Positions 60,283-64,000 of a DNA stretch of 64,000 nt are shown here, one piece after another. Numbering within the stretch: position 1 is the stretch's first letter; each line of letters opens with the position of its first letter. The DNA comes from Alphaproteobacteria bacterium (GTDB taxonomy: Bacteria; Pseudomonadota; Alphaproteobacteria; Rhizobiales; Xanthobacteraceae), in assembly GCA_016869215.1 (NCBI GenBank), contig VGEP01000009.1:62001-126000 (forward strand), given 5' to 3'. A program made the translations under genes and the position numbers. The notes beneath the pieces are model-generated. The model saw only the letters and a list, made by a program, of their open reading frames with translations, had not been told where the DNA came from and searched no databases.

Positions 60283-61472
60283 CCGCCGTCATCGCGGAAG
60301 GATTGGACGATCTCCCAGCCGCGTTCGCGCCACACCGGCGCCGGAACCGGGCCGCAGGTCAGCATGCAATAGTCGTACGGCGCGCGCAGCTCGTTGCCCA
60401 TGATGAACTGGTAGTGCTTGCGGAACAGGTTCCATTGCAGGCGCGCGACGGATTCTTCAGTCAGCATATCGCGGAAACGGACTTGCCAGATGGCGGGATT
60501 GCAGCGCGGCGCCTTGGGCCTGATCCCGACGCCTTCGATCGGGTCGAGGCCATAGAAGTTGAGCCAGTCGGTGCGCGACTGGCAATCGATCCATTGGATC
60601 GACGGCTCGACCGCGACGCGCTCGACTTCCATCCGCAAAGCATCGGCCTTCGGATGCAGCGCCGCCGCCGGCATGATCGAGCCGAGCGTCATCAGTATGA
60701 CGGGCGGTCCGCGCCGGCCGAGCTCTGGATCGATCTTCAGAGCGCGCGCCATCACGCAGGGTGCGAACACGCCGCCGCCGCTGTGGCCGACCACGAGAAT
60801 TTCGTCGGCTTCGCCGGCACGCGCCGCCGCGACGAGGCGCTCGGCAAATGCGTCGAGCGGCGCATTGAGCGTCGACGGCGCGCCGCCGGCGAAGTCGCGC
60901 ACATACGGCCAGCAGTTGTTGATCTGGACGACGAAGAAGCGGTCGGCGAGCGGGCGCAGCAGAACGAACGCCGCCAGCGCGGCGGCGACGGCGATCGCGA
61001 GGCCCGCCGCAAACGGCAGGCTCAGATATCTGGCCGACAGCCAGCCCGCGAGCGCGCCGATGCCGGCGGACAGGGCGAGCCACGCCAGCAACATGAACTG
61101 GAAGTAGAGCAGATGAAGCGCAAACCGCGGCCCGGCGCGAAAGATGCGGATCGTCGCGCCGCCAAAATGATCGCCCAGAGCCCAGCGCCACGCGCGCCAT
61201 ATCTGTCGCAAGAGCGGCTGCGCCATGTTTGCGCGCAGGGGGCCCTCCAGCCGCAGGAACTCGTAGCGCGTGTCGGTCTGCCAGCCTTCGCCGGAGGTGC
61301 GCACATCCCAGTGCGCGGTCAATTCGTCGTCGAGCCACAACGGGCTCGAGTCCAGGCGCACCGGCCAGACGTTGCGGAACCGCTTGGCGGCGTACTGAAA
61401 GATGCCGTAGTAGCCCTCCGCGCCCTGCGGATCGTAGCCCTCGACATAGAAGACGTGACGCCGCCGGATCAC
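60162..61472 (-). CDS. membrane-anchored serine-hydrolase-like protein, paralogue 2
   Basis: 436 residues, a convergent paralogue of the gene at 59062: RRRHVFYVEGYDPQGAEGYY, two central membrane segments, VGHSGGGVFAPC, SRTDWLNFYGLDP, VRFRDMLTEESVA and YDYCMLTCGP. The family domain ends near DDGGY (position 60279). The last 38 residues (DEAAGTPANDPSAANAG...) are read entirely from the strand opposite the paralogue's C-terminus, so this gene's stop lies 121 bases inside its neighbour. GTG start at 61472 matches the paralogue exactly, after GGAG. Confidence 0.78.
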   Translation of the reverse strand: MIRRRHVFYVEGYDPQGAEGYYGIFQYAAKRFRNVWPVRLDSSPLWLDDELTAHWDVRTSGEGWQTDTRYEFLRLEGPLRANMAQPLLRQIWRAWRWALGDHFGGATIRIFRAGPRFALHLLYFQFMLLAWLALSAGIGALAGWLSARYLSLPFAAGLAIAVAAALAAFVLLRPLADRFFVVQINNCWPYVRDFAGGAPSTLNAPLDAFAERLVAAARAGEADEILVVGHSGGGVFAPCVMARALKIDPELGRRGPPVILMTLGSIMPAAALHPKADALRMEVERVAVEPSIQWIDCQSRTDWLNFYGLDPIEGVGIRPKAPRCNPAIWQVRFRDMLTEESVARLQWNLFRKHYQFIMGNELRAPYDYCMLTCGPVPAPVWRERGWEIVQSFRDDGGYDEAAGTPANDPSAANAGTMSAPRQAQSSTATGPAANMQ

Positions 61473-61505
61473 TCGCCGCTCCACACTTGCGCGGGGCCAG
61501 CTTTA

Positions 61506-61561
61506 TTTTGACGCGCTTTCGTCACGCGAACCGGTGGCCACTTCGCTCGAAAACGCTATAG
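61506..61561. repeat. dispersed intergenic repeat, copy 2
   Basis: TTTTGACGCGCTTTCGTCAC, then GCGAACCGGTGGCCACTTCG and CTCGAAAACGCTATAG. Same element as 6676-6730; this copy is closer to what I recall as the usual form. It lies between two minus-strand genes and touches no coding sequence. Confidence 0.8.
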
Positions 61562-61603
61562 CACCTCGAATTCGCCGCGGCCATGGCGCGCCAGCGGAGC
61601 GCT

Positions 61604-62386
61604 TCAGCCTTCGCGCAGCCGCAAGCGCATGATCCACAAAATCATGCCGCGCGGCAGAAGGCGCGGCAGCAGCGCGGTCACCCGGTTGTCGGTGCCGGGA
61701 ATGACGATGCGCCGTCCGCGCATCAGGCCGTCGTAGCCTTCGCGCGCGACGCGATCGGCCGAGCGCGAGAAGCTGCGGGGAAAGTAGCCGTCCGGCATTC
61801 CGGCGCGGGCCTGGAACTCGGTGTCGACCGGCCCCGGGCACAGCGCGGTGACGCGCACGCCCCTGGGCTTGAGCTCGCGATGGAGTGCCTCGCTGAACGA
61901 CACCACGTAGGCTTTGGTCGCGTGATAGGCCGCCATCCCCGGCCCCGGCATGAAGCCCGCGACCGACGCGACGTTGAGAATGCCGCCCTTGTGCTCGGCG
62001 AGGCTCGGCACGAAACGCAGCGACAGGTCGGTGAGCACGCGTGCGTTCAAGTCGATCATCGCAAGCTGCTCGCCGCGGTCGAGCGTCGCGGCATGGCCGA
62101 CCATTCCGAACCCAGCGTTGTTGACCACGAACTGCGGTGCAAGCCCGCGCGCCCTCAACTCGGCCTCGATGCGGGCGGGCGCGTCCGGCTGTGCGAGATC
62201 GAGCGCCAGCACCTGCGGCTGCGGGCGTCCGCGCGCCTCGATCGCGCTGGCCACCGCCTTGAGCTGCGCCGCGCGGCGCGCAACCAGAAGCAGGCTGTGA
62301 CCGCGGTCGGCAAATACATCCGCCAGCGCCACGCCGATGCCCGCCGATGCGCCGGTGATGATGGTGACGAGCTTGGGATCGGCCAT
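61604..62386 (-). CDS. SDR-family oxidoreductase (DltE-like)
   Basis: 260 residues, classical short-chain dehydrogenase: cofactor loop TIITGASAGIGVALADVF, NNAGFG, catalytic Ser in NVASVAGFMPG and YHATK. Arg-rich after beta2 (LLLVARRAAQL) suggests NADP. Likely same operon as the thioesterase and SDR upstream (29 and 25 base gaps). Substrate unknown. Confidence 0.92.
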   Translation of the reverse strand: MADPKLVTIITGASAGIGVALADVFADRGHSLLLVARRAAQLKAVASAIEARGRPQPQVLALDLAQPDAPARIEAELRARGLAPQFVVNNAGFGMVGHAATLDRGEQLAMIDLNARVLTDLSLRFVPSLAEHKGGILNVASVAGFMPGPGMAAYHATKAYVVSFSEALHRELKPRGVRVTALCPGPVDTEFQARAGMPDGYFPRSFSRSADRVAREGYDGLMRGRRIVIPGTDNRVTALLPRLLPRGMILWIMRLRLREG

Positions 62387-62414
62387 GGTTCGGACTCGCG
62401 GCGCGGCCCGCGTC

Positions 62415-62837
62415 TCAGGCGGCGGACAGCTTTGCGATCACCTCCTGCGGGATCGGAGCGGACTTGATGTCCTGCGGGTCGGCGGACATCTGCTTCACCC
62501 AGACACGCGTGTCGTTGCACTCGACGCAGAGTTCGCCGCCGAGCATCAGCCGGTGCTGGACATCGAAGCTGGAGCGGCGGAACGCCGTCACCTGGGTGTG
62601 GATCGCGACGTCGTCGCCGTACTTGCACGGCTTCAGGAACCGCGCGCGGGTGTCGACCAGCGGATAGCCGTTGAACGCGTGGTGACGGAGGAACTGGTAC
62701 TTGCTCATGCCGAGCGCCTGCGAGAACAGCGCCGTGGTGCAACTGTCGAACATCGCAAAGTAGCGCGGGAAGAACACGATCCCGGCCGGGTCGCAGTCGC
62801 CCCACTCGATGCGCGCATTCCTCGTATAGACCATCAT
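62415..62837 (-). CDS. 4-hydroxybenzoyl-CoA-thioesterase-like hotdog enzyme
   Basis: 140 residues. The motif EWGDCDPAGIVFFPRYF matches the 4-HBT active site, with the catalytic Asp16 where the Pseudomonas enzyme has Asp17. It hydrolyses aryl-CoA or acyl-CoA thioesters; the context of an aryl-CoA ligase and feruloyl-CoA-synthetase-like gene fits an aromatic substrate. Confidence 0.9.
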   Translation of the reverse strand: MMVYTRNARIEWGDCDPAGIVFFPRYFAMFDSCTTALFSQALGMSKYQFLRHHAFNGYPLVDTRARFLKPCKYGDDVAIHTQVTAFRRSSFDVQHRLMLGGELCVECNDTRVWVKQMSADPQDIKSAPIPQEVIAKLSAA

Positions 62838-62862
62838 TCCAGACGCCCCCCGTTCCGTCCGG

Positions 62863-63624
62863 TCAGCGCGGCGCCATGCGGAGCGCGCCGTCGAGCCGGA
62901 TCGTTTCGCCGTTGAGATAACCGTTGCGCACGATCGTCAGCACGAGATCGGCGAATTCCCGCGGGTCGCCGAGCCGCTTCGGGAACGGCACCGACGCGCC
63001 GAGCGAGTCCTGCGCCGCCTGCGGCAGCGCGCGCAGCATCGGCGTGGCGAAAATGCCCGGGGCAATCGCCATGACGCGGATACCGAACTGCGACAGCTCG
63101 CGCGCGGCGGGCACCGTCAGCGCCGCCACGCCGCCCTTGGAGGCGGCATAGGCGGCCTGGCCGATCTGGCCTTCGTACGCGGCGACCGACGCTGTCGACA
63201 CGATGACGCCGCGCGCGCCGTCGTCGAGCGGGCCGAGACTCTGCATGTCGGCGGCAACAAGCCGCATCATGTTGAACGTTCCGATCAGGTTGATCGCGAT
63301 CACGCGCTCGAAGTCGGGGAGGGGCATCGCACCGTCGCGGCCGACGATGCGTTTGGCGGGTCCTATGCCCGCGCAATTGACCAGAATCCGCGCCGGACCG
63401 TTCTTGGCCTTGGCGTCCGCGATCGCGCGTGCGGCGTCGTCGGCGCTGGTGACGTCGCAGCGGATGGCGTGGCCGCCGATCGTCGCCGCGTGCTCGCGTG
63501 CGCCGTCGAGGTTGACGTCGAGCAGTGCCACCCTGGCGCCGGCGGCCGAGAGCGCCTCGGCCGTTGCGGCGCCGAGGCCGGAGGCCGCGCCGGTGACGAT
63601 GGCGGCGTGTCCCTGGGGGTTCAT
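62863..63624 (-). CDS. SDR, 3-hydroxyacyl-CoA dehydrogenase (HSD17B10-like)
   Basis: 253 residues. Cofactor motif AIVTGAASGLGAATAEAL, Asp in VALLDVN favouring NAD, NCAGIGPAKRIVGRDGAM and the active site VSTASVAAYEGQIGQAAYAA with YAASKGG. The long LPDFERVIAINLIGTFNMMR segment and APGIFATPMLRALPQ are typical of type-2 3-hydroxyacyl-CoA dehydrogenase (HSD17B10) relatives. Oxidises a 3-hydroxyacyl-CoA in beta-oxidation. Confidence 0.9.
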   Translation of the reverse strand: MNPQGHAAIVTGAASGLGAATAEALSAAGARVALLDVNLDGAREHAATIGGHAIRCDVTSADDAARAIADAKAKNGPARILVNCAGIGPAKRIVGRDGAMPLPDFERVIAINLIGTFNMMRLVAADMQSLGPLDDGARGVIVSTASVAAYEGQIGQAAYAASKGGVAALTVPAARELSQFGIRVMAIAPGIFATPMLRALPQAAQDSLGASVPFPKRLGDPREFADLVLTIVRNGYLNGETIRLDGALRMAPR

Positions 63625-63629
63625 CGCTG

Positions 63630-64000
63630 TCAGGTCCGCGTTTCGATGGCGATCACGTCGGGCGGAGCGAGTGTGGCATAAAGCCGTTCGACCAGGTCCT
63701 TGCGCCGGGCCAGCACCGCACGCTGGTTGATCGAGCCCTTGTCGGTCATTTCGCCGGCGTCGAGCGACGGCGGCTCGGCCAAAAGGATCGCACGGCAGAC
63801 GCGGGTGGAGCCGCCCGTGCTCTGCTTCGCGAGCGAATTCATCCGCCGGCGGAACTCCTCGCGCACAGCTTTTGCACCGAGCACGTCGGCGACCGGGGCG
63901 TCGGCCGCAAATCCCGCGAGCTTTCGGCAGGCTTCGACGTCCGGGAACACCAGCACGGCGATGTCGTCCCGATCCGCGCCCGCGATCACCGCGTCGCGAA
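63630..64000 (-). CDS. feruloyl-CoA-synthetase-like acyl-CoA ligase, C-terminal part
   Basis: Open to the right edge; at least 123 codons are visible. The end GEMTDKGSINQRAVLARRKD followed by LVERLY is the hallmark C-terminus of feruloyl-CoA synthetase type AMP-forming ligases (the catalytic Lys lies in TDKGSINQR). It should activate a hydroxycinnamic or aromatic acid as CoA thioester. First gene of the leftward operon, six bases before the SDR start. Confidence 0.85.
   Translation of the reverse strand, partial: RDAVIAGADRDDIAVLVFPDVEACRKLAGFAADAPVADVLGAKAVREEFRRRMNSLAKQSTGGSTRVCRAILLAEPPSLDAGEMTDKGSINQRAVLARRKDLVERLYATLAPPDVIAIETRT

Overview
The window is high-GC DNA (roughly two thirds G+C by eye), densely packed with genes on both strands. 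It looks like a chromosomal segment of an alphaproteobacterium of the Rhizobiales (Hyphomicrobiales), close to the Bradyrhizobium / Rhodopseudomonas / Xanthobacteraceae group. The basis is a RegB/RegA (ActS/ActR) redox pair, a SAM-II riboswitch, MmcB, a DUF6481-type protein, several orphan Bug-type substrate-binding proteins, intracellular PHA depolymerase, and two copies of an intergenic repeat that I recall as abundant in Bradyrhizobium-like genomes. There is no prophage, insertion sequence, CRISPR array or restriction system.

Layout. 0-9 kb: OmpR-type regulator, GlcG/HbpS-like protein, MsrA, polysaccharide-export lipoprotein, dienelactone hydrolase, a tandemly duplicated secreted-protein gene with a broken cupin fragment between the copies, the intact cupin, a luciferase-like monooxygenase and a Pro/Ala-rich membrane protein. 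9-17 kb: an HtrA-like protein that has lost its catalytic triad, an MFS carrier, a receiver protein, a GGDEF protein, an oxaloacetate-decarboxylase-like enzyme, oxidoreductases and tRNA-Arg(CCG). 17-26.5 kb: a secreted protein built on an exact 50-residue repeat, glutaryl-CoA dehydrogenase, TauE/SafE, a LysR/flavoprotein divergon, a formamidase-like hydrolase, a VWA protein, mtnA-mmcB and a Bug protein. 26.5-36 kb: RegA/RegB, an ABC-2 exporter whose two genes are joined by an 80-bp tandem repeat carrying coupled mini-ORFs, phaZ, a YgjP-like metalloprotease, a Bcr/CflA carrier and a class A PBP.

36-51.6 kb: two lysine-rich small exported proteins, glnD, then a promoter plus SAM-II riboswitch driving a sulfonate/nitrate/taurine-type ABC importer, followed by an alcohol dehydrogenase, an OsmC protein and a membrane protein; two tandem Bug proteins and mutS run the other way. 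51.6-64 kb: a coiled-coil DUF6481 protein, an apparent operon of ThDP enzyme / amidohydrolase / glutamine-amidotransferase-like hydrolase, an O-methyltransferase, a CoA ligase, two convergent paralogous membrane hydrolases whose 3' ends overlap on opposite strands, and a CoA-thioester catabolic cluster running off the right edge (feruloyl-CoA-synthetase-like end, two SDRs, a 4HBT thioesterase).

Functionally the window mixes housekeeping (mutS, glnD, PBP, mtnA, regBA) with nutrient capture and aromatic/organic-acid catabolism. The clearest regulatory story is SAM-sensing control of an organic-sulfur-type importer. The most unusual structures are the coupled mini-ORF repeat at 29.3-29.5 kb, the 50-residue-repeat protein at 17 kb, the overprinted tail at 60.2 kb and the duplicated unit at 4.5-6.6 kb. 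All product names rest on motif recognition by eye, not on database searches.
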